In this document: one piece after another, positions 8,722 to 19,637 of the stretch
How the letters are laid out: each line of letters starts with the position of its first letter
Position numbering within the stretch: the first letter of the stretch is position 1
From: Burkholderia sp. MS389
Lineage (GTDB): Bacteria > Pseudomonadota > Gammaproteobacteria > Burkholderiales > Burkholderiaceae
Direction: 5' to 3'
Length of the DNA stretch: 64,000 nucleotides
Assembly (NCBI RefSeq): GCF_016899425.1
Contig: NZ_CP045994.1
Coordinates: 1-64,000, forward strand
Notes under the pieces: generated by a model
Told to the model about the DNA's origin: nothing
The model's database searches: none
Seen by the model: only the letters and a program-made list of their open reading frames with translations
Translations under genes and position numbers: made by a program

Positions 8722-9398
8722 CGCAACTCCGCGTGGAACAGCGCGTGGCGGCCGAAGCGAAGCTCCAGCCGGCGTTGCAGCGACGACAGCACCGAGCTGA
8801 ACAGCAGATAGATCAACGCGGCTTCGGTATAGAGGATCAGCGGCTCGTAGGTCACGGCCGCGATGCGTTGCGCAGCCTGGAAGATCTCGGGGACTGTCAG
8901 CACGGCCGCGAGCGACGTGTCCTTCACGAGCGAAATGAATGAATTCGACAGCGCGGGCAGCGCGACGCGCGCGGCCTGCGGCAGGATCGCGCGGCGCAGC
9001 GCCTGCGCGCGCGTCATCGCCATCGAGTACGCGGCTTCCCACTGCCCTTTCGGGATCGACTCGATCACGCCGCGGATCACCTCCGCGTTGTACGCGCCGA
9101 CGTTCAGCGAGAAGCCGATCACGGCGGCCGTCAGCGGATCGAGCACGATGCCGACGTTCGGCAATCCGTAGAAGATCACGAACAACTGCACGAGCAGCGG
9201 CGAGCCGCGGAACAGCCAGATATAGAACCGCACGACCGCCTGCGCCCAACGCGGCCCGAACAGCCGCACGAGCGCCGCGCCGAACGCGAGCAACAGGCCG
9301 ATCGCGAACGACGCGAGCGTGAGCGGACCCGTAAACACGAGCCCTGCAACCAGCAGGGGACGCAGCGATTCCACCATCAGGTGCAGCCAGGCCGGCAT
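8718..9398 (-). CDS. Amino acid (cystine-type) ABC transporter, permease
   Basis: A 226-residue HisM/YecS-type permease. It has about five hydrophobic segments and the EAA loop, here with GQWEAAYSMAMTRAQALRRAILPQA cut across residues 120-145, where the ATPase docks. It lies between the binding-protein gene (14 bp upstream) and the ATPase gene (4-bp overlap). Length and topology match the family. Confidence 0.9.
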   Translation of the reverse strand: MPAWLHLMVESLRPLLVAGLVFTGPLTLASFAIGLLLAFGAALVRLFGPRWAQAVVRFYIWLFRGSPLLVQLFVIFYGLPNVGIVLDPLTAAVIGFSLNVGAYNAEVIRGVIESIPKGQWEAAYSMAMTRAQALRRAILPQAARVALPALSNSFISLVKDTSLAAVLTVPEIFQAAQRIAAVTYEPLILYTEAALIYLLFSSVLSSLQRRLELRFGRHALFHAELR

Positions 9399-9412
9399 CG
9401 TTCAGCCTCGCG

Positions 9413-10195
9413 TCACGGCTGCGACACGTCGCGGCCGAAGTACTTCTGCGAGATTTTCGCGTAGGTGCCGTCCGCCTTGATGTCCGCGAGCGCCTTGTCG
9501 ATCGCGGCCACCAGCGCGGGGCTGCCCTTGCGCAGCAGCACGCCGGATGCGTCTCCCGCGCCGGTCTTGTCGGTCGCCGCGATCTTCAGTTTCGCGTCGG
9601 GCTTGTGCTTGCGGAAATCGAGGTACGACAGCGAATCGTTGATCGTCGCATCGACGCGGCCCGACGTCAGCAGGTCGATCGATTCGTTGAAGCCCTGCAC
9701 CGGCACCACGTCGGCGCCGTGCGCGGCCGCGAGCTTGCCGAAATTGCTGGTCAGCGTGTTCGCGGACTTCTTGCCCTTCAGGTCGTCGAACGAGCGGATC
9801 GTCGTGTTGTCCGCGCGCACGATCAGCACCGCGTGCGACGTGATGTACGGCGTCGAGAAATCGTATTTCGCCTTGCGCGCGTCGGTGATCGACACTTCGT
9901 TGACGACCGCGTCGTAGCGGTTCACGTCGAGGCCCGCGATCAGCCCGTCCCATTTTCCTTCGACGAACTGCGGTTTCACGCCGAGGCGCTGCGCGATCGC
10001 GGTCGCGATGTCGACGTCGAACCCCGTCAGCTTGCCGGTCTCGTCGTGGTACGTGAACGGCGCGTAGGTGCCTTCGGTGCCGACGCGGAACACGCCGGTC
10101 GACTTGATCTGCGACAGGTCGTCGGCAGCCAGCGCGCTGGTGGCCGCGACGGCCTGCAGCAACGCGACGACCAGGACGGAGCGGAGGAATTTCAT
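9413..10195 (-). CDS. ABC transporter substrate-binding protein, cystine-type
   Basis: A 260-residue periplasmic binding protein of family 3. The N-terminus is a signal peptide (MKFLRSVLVVALLQAVAATS, cleavage after ALA). The family motif GFDVDIATAIAQRLG and the segments KWDGLIAGLDVNRYD and ARKAKYDFSTPY match the FliY/TcyJ L-cystine-binding group more closely than the His or Gln binders, so cystine is the preferred guess; ligand specificity is inferred. It is first in the transport operon. Confidence 0.87.
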   Translation of the reverse strand: MKFLRSVLVVALLQAVAATSALAADDLSQIKSTGVFRVGTEGTYAPFTYHDETGKLTGFDVDIATAIAQRLGVKPQFVEGKWDGLIAGLDVNRYDAVVNEVSITDARKAKYDFSTPYITSHAVLIVRADNTTIRSFDDLKGKKSANTLTSNFGKLAAAHGADVVPVQGFNESIDLLTSGRVDATINDSLSYLDFRKHKPDAKLKIAATDKTGAGDASGVLLRKGSPALVAAIDKALADIKADGTYAKISQKYFGRDVSQP

Positions 10196-10375
10196 GGTGC
10201 GGACCCCGAATGATTGGAGAGGATCGTCCCGCCGGCGCGCGGGCGCCGTTCGAGAGGTCCGCGAATTCTACCGATGCGTCGAGGCCCGGCAAAAACGCAA
10301 ATCGGCTAACGATATGAGCCGATCGAATAACGCCCGCACCGGCCGCCACGCCGGCGCGCGCGCCTTACATGCCGC

Positions 10376-11830
10376 TTACCACGGCAGCGAATACGTCTTC
10401 GTATTCGTGAAGCTCTTCATCGCTTCCTGCACGCCTTCCTTGTACCCAAGCCCCGAATCCTTCACGCCGCCGAACGGCGTCAGTTCGAGCCGGTAGCCCG
10501 GCACCTCGCGCACGTTCACGCTGCCGACTTCCAGCTCGGTGATGAAGCGCGTGATGTGGTCGAAGCGGTTCGTGCATACCGACGACGACAGCGCGTAGTC
10601 GGTGCTGTTCGACATCCGGATCGCTTCGTCGATGTCGCGAAAGCGCATGATCGGCGACACCGGCCCGAAGGTTTCGTGCTTCACCAGCGGCATGTCGGGC
10701 GTCACGCGATCGACGACGGTCGGCGCATACAGCGCGCCGTCGCGCACGTTGCCGACCAGCAGCCGCGCCCCACGCACGAGCGCGTCGTTCACCTGCTGCT
10801 CGCAGAACTTCGCGGCCGCTTCGTCGATCACCGTGCCCATATCGACCGACGGATCGGACGGATCGCCGTACGACCACGCGCGCGTCTTCTCGACGACCAG
10901 CTCCGTGAAGCGATCGGCGACCGCCTCGTGCACGAGCATCCGCTTGATCGCCGTGCAGCGCTGCCCCGAATTCCTGTACGAGCCCGACACCGCGAGCGTG
11001 CTCGCCTCGTCGAGATCGGCATCTTCCATCACGATGATCGGATCGTTGCCGCCGAGTTCGAGCACCGCGCGCCGGTAGCCCATCCGCGCGGCGATCGACT
11101 TGCCGATCGACACGCCGCCGGTGAACGTGATCATGTCGATCGCCGGGTTCGTAATCAGCTCGTCGGCGATCTCCTTCGGGTCGCCGGTGATCACCTGCAG
11201 CATCTGCGGCGGCAGGCCGGCCTCGTACAGGAGGTCCGCGAACAGGTAGCACGACAGCGGCACCTTCTCCGACGGCTTCACGACGATCCGGTTGTTCGTC
11301 GCGACCGACGGCACGATCTTGTGCGCGACCTGGTTCATCGGATGATTGAACGGCGTGATCGCCGAGATCACACCGAGCAGCGGGTCGCGCTGCGTGTACA
11401 CACGGCGCTTCTTGCCGTGCGGCGTCAGATCGCACGAGAAGATCTGCCCGTCGTCCTTCAGCACTTCGCCGGCGCCGAACGTCAGCACGTCGGCCACGCG
11501 GCCCGCTTCGTACGTCGAATCCTTGATGCACAAGCCGGCCTCGGCCGTAATCAGCGCCGCGATCTCCGCGGTGCGCGCACGCACGATGTCGGCCGCGCGG
11601 CGCAGGATCGCCGCGCGCTCGTGGCGCGTGAGCGTCGGCCGGTACGCACGCGCGACCGCGAATGCGCGGCGTACGTCGTCGAGCGTCGCCTTCGGCACGG
11701 TGCCCACCCGCGCGCCGTCGTACGGGTTGCGTACGTCGATCACCGCGTCGCGATAGATCTTTTCACCATCGATTCGCAGTGCTTCACGATGTGGCGTGCG
11801 GACATCGGCCGATGCTGCAATGGCGTTCAT
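10376..11830 (-). CDS. phnY: Phosphonoacetaldehyde dehydrogenase
   Basis: A 484-residue NAD(P)-dependent aldehyde dehydrogenase. In the PhnW-PhnY-PhnA route PhnY oxidises phosphonoacetaldehyde, made from 2-aminoethylphosphonate, to phosphonoacetate. Visible motifs are ITPFNHPMNQVAHKI (cofactor-binding), LELGGNDP with the general-base Glu, and NSGQRCTAIKR with the catalytic Cys. The assignment rests on its position 26 bp after phnA. The ATG at 11830 is preferred because AGGAG lies 5-6 bases upstream; an in-frame GTG at 11860 would overlap phnA. Confidence 0.85.
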   Translation of the reverse strand: MNAIAASADVRTPHREALRIDGEKIYRDAVIDVRNPYDGARVGTVPKATLDDVRRAFAVARAYRPTLTRHERAAILRRAADIVRARTAEIAALITAEAGLCIKDSTYEAGRVADVLTFGAGEVLKDDGQIFSCDLTPHGKKRRVYTQRDPLLGVISAITPFNHPMNQVAHKIVPSVATNNRIVVKPSEKVPLSCYLFADLLYEAGLPPQMLQVITGDPKEIADELITNPAIDMITFTGGVSIGKSIAARMGYRRAVLELGGNDPIIVMEDADLDEASTLAVSGSYRNSGQRCTAIKRMLVHEAVADRFTELVVEKTRAWSYGDPSDPSVDMGTVIDEAAAKFCEQQVNDALVRGARLLVGNVRDGALYAPTVVDRVTPDMPLVKHETFGPVSPIMRFRDIDEAIRMSNSTDYALSSSVCTNRFDHITRFITELEVGSVNVREVPGYRLELTPFGGVKDSGLGYKEGVQEAMKSFTNTKTYSLPW

Positions 11831-11856
11831 GACAGTCTCCTGGCGGATCGCCTGCG

Positions 11857-13477
<1,621 letters not shown>

Positions 13478-13624
13478 CTCGACGAATCGGGCCGCAGGAC
13501 GGCGCGCGGCGTGCAGCCCTCCGGCGTGCATCGCGGTGCGGCGGTGTCGGTTTCGCGTTTGCACTGGTTTTCGTTTTTGCGCCGTGTGCGGCACGGCAAC
13601 CTCACCTTCACTGGTACGACCCCG

Positions 13625-15013
13625 ATGCGACCCTTCTGGATCGAACAAGCGCTGTTCAACGACGGCGACCTCGCCCCCGCGCTGCAAGGTGCGACGCAGG
13701 CCGACGTGTGCATCGTCGGCGGCGGCTTCACGGGCCTCTGGACCGCGATCCAGGCGAAGCAGCAGCACCCCGCGCTCGACATCGCGATCCTCGAGGCCGA
13801 CCTGTGCGGCGCCGGCGCGAGCGGACGCAACGGCGGCTGCCTGCTCACGTGGTCCGCGAAATTCCTGACGCTGCGGCGCCTGTTCGGCGAAGCCGAGGCG
13901 ATCCGGCTCGTGAAGGCGTCGGAAGCGGCCGTGCAGCACATCGCCGATTTCTGCCGCGCGCACGACATCGATGCGGAGCTGCGGCGTGACGGCACGCTGT
14001 ACACCGCGACGTCGCGCGCGCAGGTCGGCACGCTCGCACCGGTGCTCGATGCGCTCGCCGCGTGCGGCATCCACAGCTACGAGCCGCTGCCGCCCGCCGA
14101 AGTCGCGCGCCGCTCGGGCTCCGCGCGCAATCTCGACGGGGTCTACTCGCCGCTCGCCGCGACCGTCCATCCCGGCAAGCTCGTGCGCGGGCTGCGCCGC
14201 GTCGCGCTTGCGATGGGCATCCGGATCCACGAGCGCACGCCGATGCTCGACTTCACACCCGGCCAGCCGGCCGTCGTGCGCACGCCGTCCGGCAGCGTGA
14301 GCGCGGCCAAGCTCGTGTTCGCGATCAACGCGTGGATGGCGAGCCGCTTTCCGCAGTTCGAACGGACGATCGCGGTCGTGTCGAGCGATATGGTCATCAC
14401 CGAGAAATGTCCGGATCTGCTGGAGAAGACCGGACTGGTGGACGGTGTGTCGGTGCTCGATTCGCGGATCTTCGTGTACTACTACCGCACGACCGTCGAT
14501 GGCCGGCTGATGCTCGGCAAAGGCGGCAACACGTTCTCGTGGCGCAGCCGCATCGCGCCCGTGTTCGACCGCCGCTCGCCGTACGAGGCGCAGCTCACGC
14601 GCAGCCTGCGCGAATTCTTCCCGTCGCTTGCGGGCGTGCCGATTACCGCAAGCTGGAACGGACCGTCGGATCGCTCGGTGACGGGCTTCCCGTTCTTCGG
14701 CCACCTCGACGATGCGCCGAACGTGTTCTACGGCTTCGGCTATTCGGGCAACGGCGTCGGGCCAACCTACATGGGTGGGCAGATTCTGTCATCGCTCGTG
14801 CTCGGCCTCGACAACGCGTGGACGCGCAGCCCGATCGTGCGCGGCCCGCTCGGCCATTTTCCGCCGGAGCCGATCCGTTATGTCGGCGCGCACGTCGTGC
14901 GCAATGCGATTCGTCGCAAGGAGCGCGCGGAGGACGACGGCCGGGAGCCGTCGGCGGTTGATACGTGGCTCGCGAAGTTTGCGAGCGCGGCGGGGAAGGC
15001 GGATAAGGCGTGA
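13625..15013 (+). CDS. FAD-dependent oxidoreductase (DAO family), phosphonate-linked
   Basis: A 462-residue flavoprotein of the D-amino-acid oxidase fold. The FAD-binding motif DVCIVGGGFTGLW (about residues 27-39) is followed by GASGRNGGCLLTW and, near the C-terminus, YGFGYSGNGVGPTYMGG. Members of this family oxidise amines or N-methylated amino acids. Its position beside phnA, phnY and a phnW relic suggests a role in 2-aminoethylphosphonate or N-methyl-aminoethylphosphonate breakdown, by inference only. The ATG at 13625 begins the conserved MRPFWIEQALF; no strong ribosome site is visible, and a GTG at 13511 would give 500 residues with a non-conserved extension. Confidence 0.82.
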   Translation: MRPFWIEQALFNDGDLAPALQGATQADVCIVGGGFTGLWTAIQAKQQHPALDIAILEADLCGAGASGRNGGCLLTWSAKFLTLRRLFGEAEAIRLVKASEAAVQHIADFCRAHDIDAELRRDGTLYTATSRAQVGTLAPVLDALAACGIHSYEPLPPAEVARRSGSARNLDGVYSPLAATVHPGKLVRGLRRVALAMGIRIHERTPMLDFTPGQPAVVRTPSGSVSAAKLVFAINAWMASRFPQFERTIAVVSSDMVITEKCPDLLEKTGLVDGVSVLDSRIFVYYYRTTVDGRLMLGKGGNTFSWRSRIAPVFDRRSPYEAQLTRSLREFFPSLAGVPITASWNGPSDRSVTGFPFFGHLDDAPNVFYGFGYSGNGVGPTYMGGQILSSLVLGLDNAWTRSPIVRGPLGHFPPEPIRYVGAHVVRNAIRRKERAEDDGREPSAVDTWLAKFASAAGKADKA

Positions 15014-15276
15014 TTACATCATTCGGATAACGCATCGAAGTACCCGCCCCGTAGGCGGATCGCGTTGCAAAGATCTATGCATACACCCGAGTGCGCTGTG
15101 AATCCGGAACCGGCTGGGTACTGGACGATTTCTTCGATAAACGGCGCGGCAAATGATCGGTTGCCGGCGATCACCGCATTCGGCCGGACATCATCAACGT
15201 CGAGCGAAGCGACGGTCGTGATCCAGCCGCTGCGCGGCCTTTCGTCGTGAACGTGCGTGACCGGTAACGCGACAGC

Positions 15277-16002
15277 CTACGCGCCCGCCCTCTCCCGCGC
15301 CGCCTTGCCCGTCACCGGCAGCCCCTGCTCATGCATGCGGCGCATCCGCGCGAGCCCGTGCGCGACGTGCTCGCGCACGAGCGCGACGGCCTTGTCCTCG
15401 TCGCCGGCCGCGAGCGCCTGCACGATCTTGTCGTGCTCGGCCGCCGACACGGCGATCGCACCCTTCTCGGCCTCGATCGCCGCCTGGCGCAGCAGGCCCA
15501 ACTGGCGCACGAGCCGCCGGTAGGTATCGGTGAGATGCGTATTGCCGACGCCGACCACCATCGCGTCGTGGAACTGCACGTTCAGCTCGGTATAGCGCGT
15601 GACGTCGCGCGCCTTCGCGGCGCCCTTCATCGACTGGACGATGCCCTTCAGCACTTTCAGCGTATCGGGCGAGATGCGCTTCGAAAGCGCGCGCGCGACC
15701 GACTCGTCGAGCATCGCGCGCACTTCGTAGATCTCCTCGGCCTCGCGCAGCGGCACGACGCGCACGGTCACGCCGCGGTTCTTCTCGTTGCGCAGCAGGC
15801 CGGCCTGTTCGAGCGCGCGGAATGCCTCGCGCACCGGGCCGCGCGACACGTTCAGCCGGGTCGCGATATCGACTTCGTTGAGCTTTTCGCCCGGTGCATA
15901 TTCGCCGGAGACGATCGCGCGCTCGAGCATGTCCTGGACGATCATCGCGAGCGACTGGCTTTGCAGGAGTTCGATGGCGCTGAGCGCGTTCGGGGCAGTC
16001 AT
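15277..16002 (-). CDS. GntR-family (FadR/FCD) transcriptional regulator of the phosphonate genes
   Basis: A 241-residue regulator with an N-terminal GntR winged HTH (NEVDIATRLNVSRGPVREAFRALEQAGLL, residues about 45-73) and a C-terminal FCD ligand-binding domain (DESVARALSKRI, QFHDAMVVGVGN with a metal-site Asp/His pattern, and EHDKIVQALAAGD). The ATG at 16002 begins the conserved part; a 30-residue upstream extension reads through the promoter region. An ATTGTCAACAGT palindrome 83 bp upstream, repeated over the phnA promoter, argues for autoregulation and control of phnA-phnY. Confidence 0.88.
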   Translation of the reverse strand: MTAPNALSAIELLQSQSLAMIVQDMLERAIVSGEYAPGEKLNEVDIATRLNVSRGPVREAFRALEQAGLLRNEKNRGVTVRVVPLREAEEIYEVRAMLDESVARALSKRISPDTLKVLKGIVQSMKGAAKARDVTRYTELNVQFHDAMVVGVGNTHLTDTYRRLVRQLGLLRQAAIEAEKGAIAVSAAEHDKIVQALAAGDEDKAVALVREHVAHGLARMRRMHEQGLPVTGKAARERAGA

Positions 16003-16062
16003 GGTCGGGCAGGCAGCGGGGCTGCAGGCGAAAACGAGGGCGCCATGTCGGCGAGTGGTCGT

Positions 16063-16096
16063 TGTATACCTCTCACCCCGCCAAATTGTCAACAGT
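16063..16096 (-). promoter_or_regulatory. GntR-gene promoter with overlapping operator
   Basis: On the minus strand -35 TTGACA (16087-16092) and -10 TATACA (16063-16068) have an 18-bp spacer. The 12-mer ATTGTCAACAGT (16085-16096) covers the -35 and differs by one base from the site over the phnA promoter. Confidence 0.7.
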
Positions 16097-16219
16097 TTTC
16101 AGTTTCCAAAAGCCAGTCCGGCGTACGACTCACATTCGCAATCGCCATGCAACCGGCACGCGGCGGTCGCGCGATGCGGGCGAACCCTCCCGCGTCGCGC
16201 GCCACCGCCTGCACAGCCG

Positions 16220-18391
16220 TCAGGCCGTACGCTTCACCGGACCCGGATCGCTGTGGCTCGGCCGACCCGTTTCGACGTGGCCCGCGAAGCGGCGCACGAC
16301 CTTGTCGTCGCCGCCGCGCAGCGTCGTCGCGGTGATCGTCAGATCGTACCAGCCGTGGCTCGACGACAGCTCGAAGTGCGCGTCGACGCGCTCGCCCGGC
16401 TCCAGCATGTACGTGCGTGCATGTGCATGGCTGTACGCGTTGTCGACCGACACGCGGCACGTCGCGCGTCCGCTGTTGCGCAGTTGCAGATACACGTGGC
16501 GATTGCGCACGTCGTAGCCGATCTTCGCTTCGGGGTTCGCGTGGCGGCCGTCGGCGGCGAGCCGCGTGTTGCCCTGGAATTCGCACAGATAGCCGTTCGG
16601 GCCGTAGGCGGCCAGATGATAGTCGCCGCGCGCGGCCGACGTGCTCCACGTATCGACGAAGCGGTCGCGCGCGGACACCGCGTAGCGGCGCGGCGGCGTC
16701 GCCGGGTTGCGGCGGTCGTACACGTAGAACGCGGCGCCCGCGTCGGCGGTGTTCGCGAAGTCGAGCGACACGGTGTCGTCATGCGCGCCGACGCGGCTGT
16801 GCACGAACAGCTCGTACGGCAGCGCGCGCGCCGGACGCGTGCCGGGCTCCTGCGTCGGCATCGACTGCTGCGCGGGCACCTGGTACGCCTGGCCGGCGGT
16901 GGCGATGTGCTGCGGCACGGTGAAGCTGACCGTGCGCGTGTCGGGGCGCGCGGAGAAGTCGAACGCCGACGTGAGGTCGCCGCAGATCGACCGGCGCCAC
17001 GCGCTGATGTTCGGCTCCTTCACGCCGAAACGCGCCTCGAGGAAACGCAGCACCGACGTATGGTCGAACGTCTCCGAGCAGACCCAGCCACCCTTCGTCC
17101 ACGGCGAGATGATGATCAGCGGCACGCGCGGCCCGAGGCCGATCGGCTGGATGCCGCCCGGGTCGGCGCCCGGCACGAGCGGGCTCATTTCGCCCGGGTA
17201 CTTGTTCAGGTCGAGCAGTTCGTCGCCGAGGTTCGACAGCAGGTTCGACGACACGATGCCCTGCCCGCCCACGCCGCTCGTGGCCGGCGGCACCGGCGGC
17301 ACGACGTGGTCGAACAGCCCGTCGTTCTCGTCGTAGTTCAGGATGAACACCGTCTTCGCCCACACTTCGGGGTTCGACGTCAGCGCCTCGAGCACCATGT
17401 TGATGTAGAACGCGCCGTCCGTCGGCGACGCCTGCGGATGCTCGCTGTACTTGTACGGCGACACGATCCACGACACCTGCGGCAGCCGGTTGGCCTGCAC
17501 GTCGGCCTTCAGCTCGGCAAGCGTGTGGTCCGACGCGCCCTTGTCGACCAGCGGGCCGCTCGCGCCTTCCTTCACCTGGAAGCGCTTGAAGAACATCAGC
17601 GAGTTGTCGGTGTAGTTGTCGGTCGGGTCGCCCGGGATGCCGGTGCCGCCCTGGTACACCTTCCAGCTGATCTTCGCGTTCTCGAGGCGTTCCGCGTAGG
17701 TCGTCCACGTGTAGCCGTTCACGTCGTTGCGCTCGCCGATGCCCGGGCCGTTCGTCGCGCTGCCGTAGACGTTGCGCGAGTCGACCGTGCCGGTCCACAG
17801 GTAGATGCGGTTCGGCGCCGTGTCGGCGTGCGCGGAGCAGAAGTACGAATCGCAGATCGTGAACGCGTCGGCGAGCGCGTAGTGGTACGTGAGATCCTGG
17901 CGCTTCAGGTAGCCCATCGTCAGCACGTCCTGCTTCTGGTTCACCCACTGGTCCCACTGGCCGTTGTTCCAGGACAGGTGGCCACTGCTCCAGCCGTGAT
18001 TGGTACCCGGCTGGAATTCGGTCGTCTGCTTCGGATCGAGGTAGAACGGCAGCACGTACGGCGCCTGCGGATCGAGGCCGCGCGAATGGTAGTTCTTCGT
18101 GAACACCGACGCCGGCGGCTGCTGCCACACCGGCGCGCCGTTCGGCAGCAGGTGCGGACGCGGGTCGTCGAAGCCGCGTACACCGCGCAGTCCGCCGAAG
18201 TAATGGTCGAACGAACGGTTTTCCTGCATGAAGATCACGACGTGCTCGACGTCGCGGATCGTGCCGGTACGATAGGCGGCCGGCATCGCCAGCGCATTGC
18301 GGATCGCGGGCGGGAAGCCCGCGTAGGCGGCCATCGCGCCGGCCGACTGCGCGGCGAGGCGCAAGAAATCGCGTCGATTGTTCGAGGACAT
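16220..18391 (-). CDS. Phosphocholine-specific phospholipase C, Tat-exported
   Basis: A 723-residue non-haemolytic-type bacterial phospholipase C that hydrolyses phosphatidylcholine and sphingomyelin. The N-terminus has a twin-arginine signal (NNRRDFLRLAAQSAGAMAAY). The catalytic-domain hallmark VIFMQENRSFDHYFG follows at about residue 52, with NYDENDGLFDHVVPP and SPWTKGGWVCSETFDHTS further on. The C-terminal third is the repeated beta-rich DUF756 region. The ATG at 18391 puts the RR motif at residues 5-6; 29 in-frame upstream codons are not signal-like. It may serve phosphorus supply and host-membrane attack. A LysR gene is divergent. Confidence 0.93.
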   Translation of the reverse strand: MSSNNRRDFLRLAAQSAGAMAAYAGFPPAIRNALAMPAAYRTGTIRDVEHVVIFMQENRSFDHYFGGLRGVRGFDDPRPHLLPNGAPVWQQPPASVFTKNYHSRGLDPQAPYVLPFYLDPKQTTEFQPGTNHGWSSGHLSWNNGQWDQWVNQKQDVLTMGYLKRQDLTYHYALADAFTICDSYFCSAHADTAPNRIYLWTGTVDSRNVYGSATNGPGIGERNDVNGYTWTTYAERLENAKISWKVYQGGTGIPGDPTDNYTDNSLMFFKRFQVKEGASGPLVDKGASDHTLAELKADVQANRLPQVSWIVSPYKYSEHPQASPTDGAFYINMVLEALTSNPEVWAKTVFILNYDENDGLFDHVVPPVPPATSGVGGQGIVSSNLLSNLGDELLDLNKYPGEMSPLVPGADPGGIQPIGLGPRVPLIIISPWTKGGWVCSETFDHTSVLRFLEARFGVKEPNISAWRRSICGDLTSAFDFSARPDTRTVSFTVPQHIATAGQAYQVPAQQSMPTQEPGTRPARALPYELFVHSRVGAHDDTVSLDFANTADAGAAFYVYDRRNPATPPRRYAVSARDRFVDTWSTSAARGDYHLAAYGPNGYLCEFQGNTRLAADGRHANPEAKIGYDVRNRHVYLQLRNSGRATCRVSVDNAYSHAHARTYMLEPGERVDAHFELSSSHGWYDLTITATTLRGGDDKVVRRFAGHVETGRPSHSDPGPVKRTA

Positions 18392-18620
18392 GAAGAGCAC
18401 CCTGTGGTCGGTGGGAGTGGAGGCGCCGGGCGAGCGGGGCCGGCGATCTGCGTCGTCGTTATTACCCCGCACCGGCATGTCCCGGCCGTGACCGGTTCCC
18501 GCAGGTTTCTTGCCGTCATCCCCAGCTTTTTTTCGAAGTCTCGCACGGCGCGCCTTTCATCCGGCCGACACATGCGTACGCTACGCTGACGCGCGATGAA
18601 GAGGGGGGAGAAGCCGAGTC

Positions 18621-19538
18621 GTGTTCGATCAGCTGAAGGCGTTCCACGCGACCGTCCGGCAGGGCAGCATCACGCGCGCCGCGCGCCACCTGGGCGTGAG
18701 CCAGCCGACGATCGCCGCGCAGATCCGGCAGGTCGAGCAACTGTACGGCGTCGAGCTGTTCTACCGCAGCGGCCGCAAGCTCGAGGTGACCGAGACGGGC
18801 ATCGAGCTGCTGCCGCTCGTCGAGAAGATGATCGCGCTCGAGGCGCAGGCCGACATCATGCTACGCAACATCGGCGGCCTGTTCGAAGGCCATCTGAGGA
18901 TCGGCGCGACGGGCCCGTACTACATCATGGACGCGGTCGGCCGCTTCTCGAGCGCGCACCCGTCGATCGCGCTCACGTGCCGGATCGGCAACTCCGAGGA
19001 AATCCTGCAGGCGCTGCAGGAATTCCGCATCGATCTCGCGGTCTCGTCGCAGCGCAACGACGCCGACGGCCTCGAACGCAAGGTGATCTCGACCGATCCG
19101 CTCGTGCTCGTCGTGCACCGCCATCATTCGCTCGCGCGGTTCGATTCGATCGACGCGGCGCAGCTCGCCGACGTGCGGCTGCTGATCCGCGAGGAAGGGT
19201 CGGTCACGCGCCGCTGCACGGAGACGATCCTCGCAGCGGCCGGCGTCGCGGCCACGTCGGTTGCCGAGATCGGCAGCCGCGAAGCGATTCGCGAGGCGAT
19301 CCTGCATGGCGTGGGCGGGAGCCTCTTTCCGCTCGGCGAAGCCGAACGCCATCCGGACTTGCGCGTGATCGCGCTGCGCGGCGTCGACACGACGATCGAC
19401 GAATACGTGTACTACCTGAAGGCGCGCCGCCAGAGCCCCGCGATCGACGCGTTCCTCGCGTGCATCCTGCCGGGCCGTGCTGAAGCAGCCGGCGCATCCG
19501 ACCACGGACAACCGGCGCGGCGGGCGAACGCACGCTGA
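18621..19538 (+). CDS. LysR-family regulator, aminoethylphosphonate-associated type
   Basis: A 305-residue LysR regulator starting at a GTG (18621) preceded by a GGGGGAG ribosome site. The HTH is GSITRAARHLGVSQPTIAAQIRQVE cut around residues 15-39; the effector domain follows. The N-terminal sequence resembles the LysR subgroup often found beside 2-aminoethylphosphonate operons in Burkholderia, Ralstonia and Bordetella (family knowledge, not searched), which fits phnA/phnY nearby. It is divergent from the phospholipase C gene and could act there too. Confidence 0.85.
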   Translation: MFDQLKAFHATVRQGSITRAARHLGVSQPTIAAQIRQVEQLYGVELFYRSGRKLEVTETGIELLPLVEKMIALEAQADIMLRNIGGLFEGHLRIGATGPYYIMDAVGRFSSAHPSIALTCRIGNSEEILQALQEFRIDLAVSSQRNDADGLERKVISTDPLVLVVHRHHSLARFDSIDAAQLADVRLLIREEGSVTRRCTETILAAAGVAATSVAEIGSREAIREAILHGVGGSLFPLGEAERHPDLRVIALRGVDTTIDEYVYYLKARRQSPAIDAFLACILPGRAEAAGASDHGQPARRANAR

Positions 19539-19637
19539 GCCGCCGCGCGTTCACCGCTTCCGCACATGACCTAGCGCTCTTCCCGCGCCTTCCCTCGTTG
19601 TTTTCCTCGTGCCTTTCTTCTGTCGTGGCGCCGTGCG

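Noticed and set aside
15788..18589. Very long plus-strand frame (933 codons) opposite the GntR and phospholipase C genes
   Set aside because: It is the mirror of well-supported minus-strand genes in high-GC DNA, Arg/Ala/Val-rich and without any domain.
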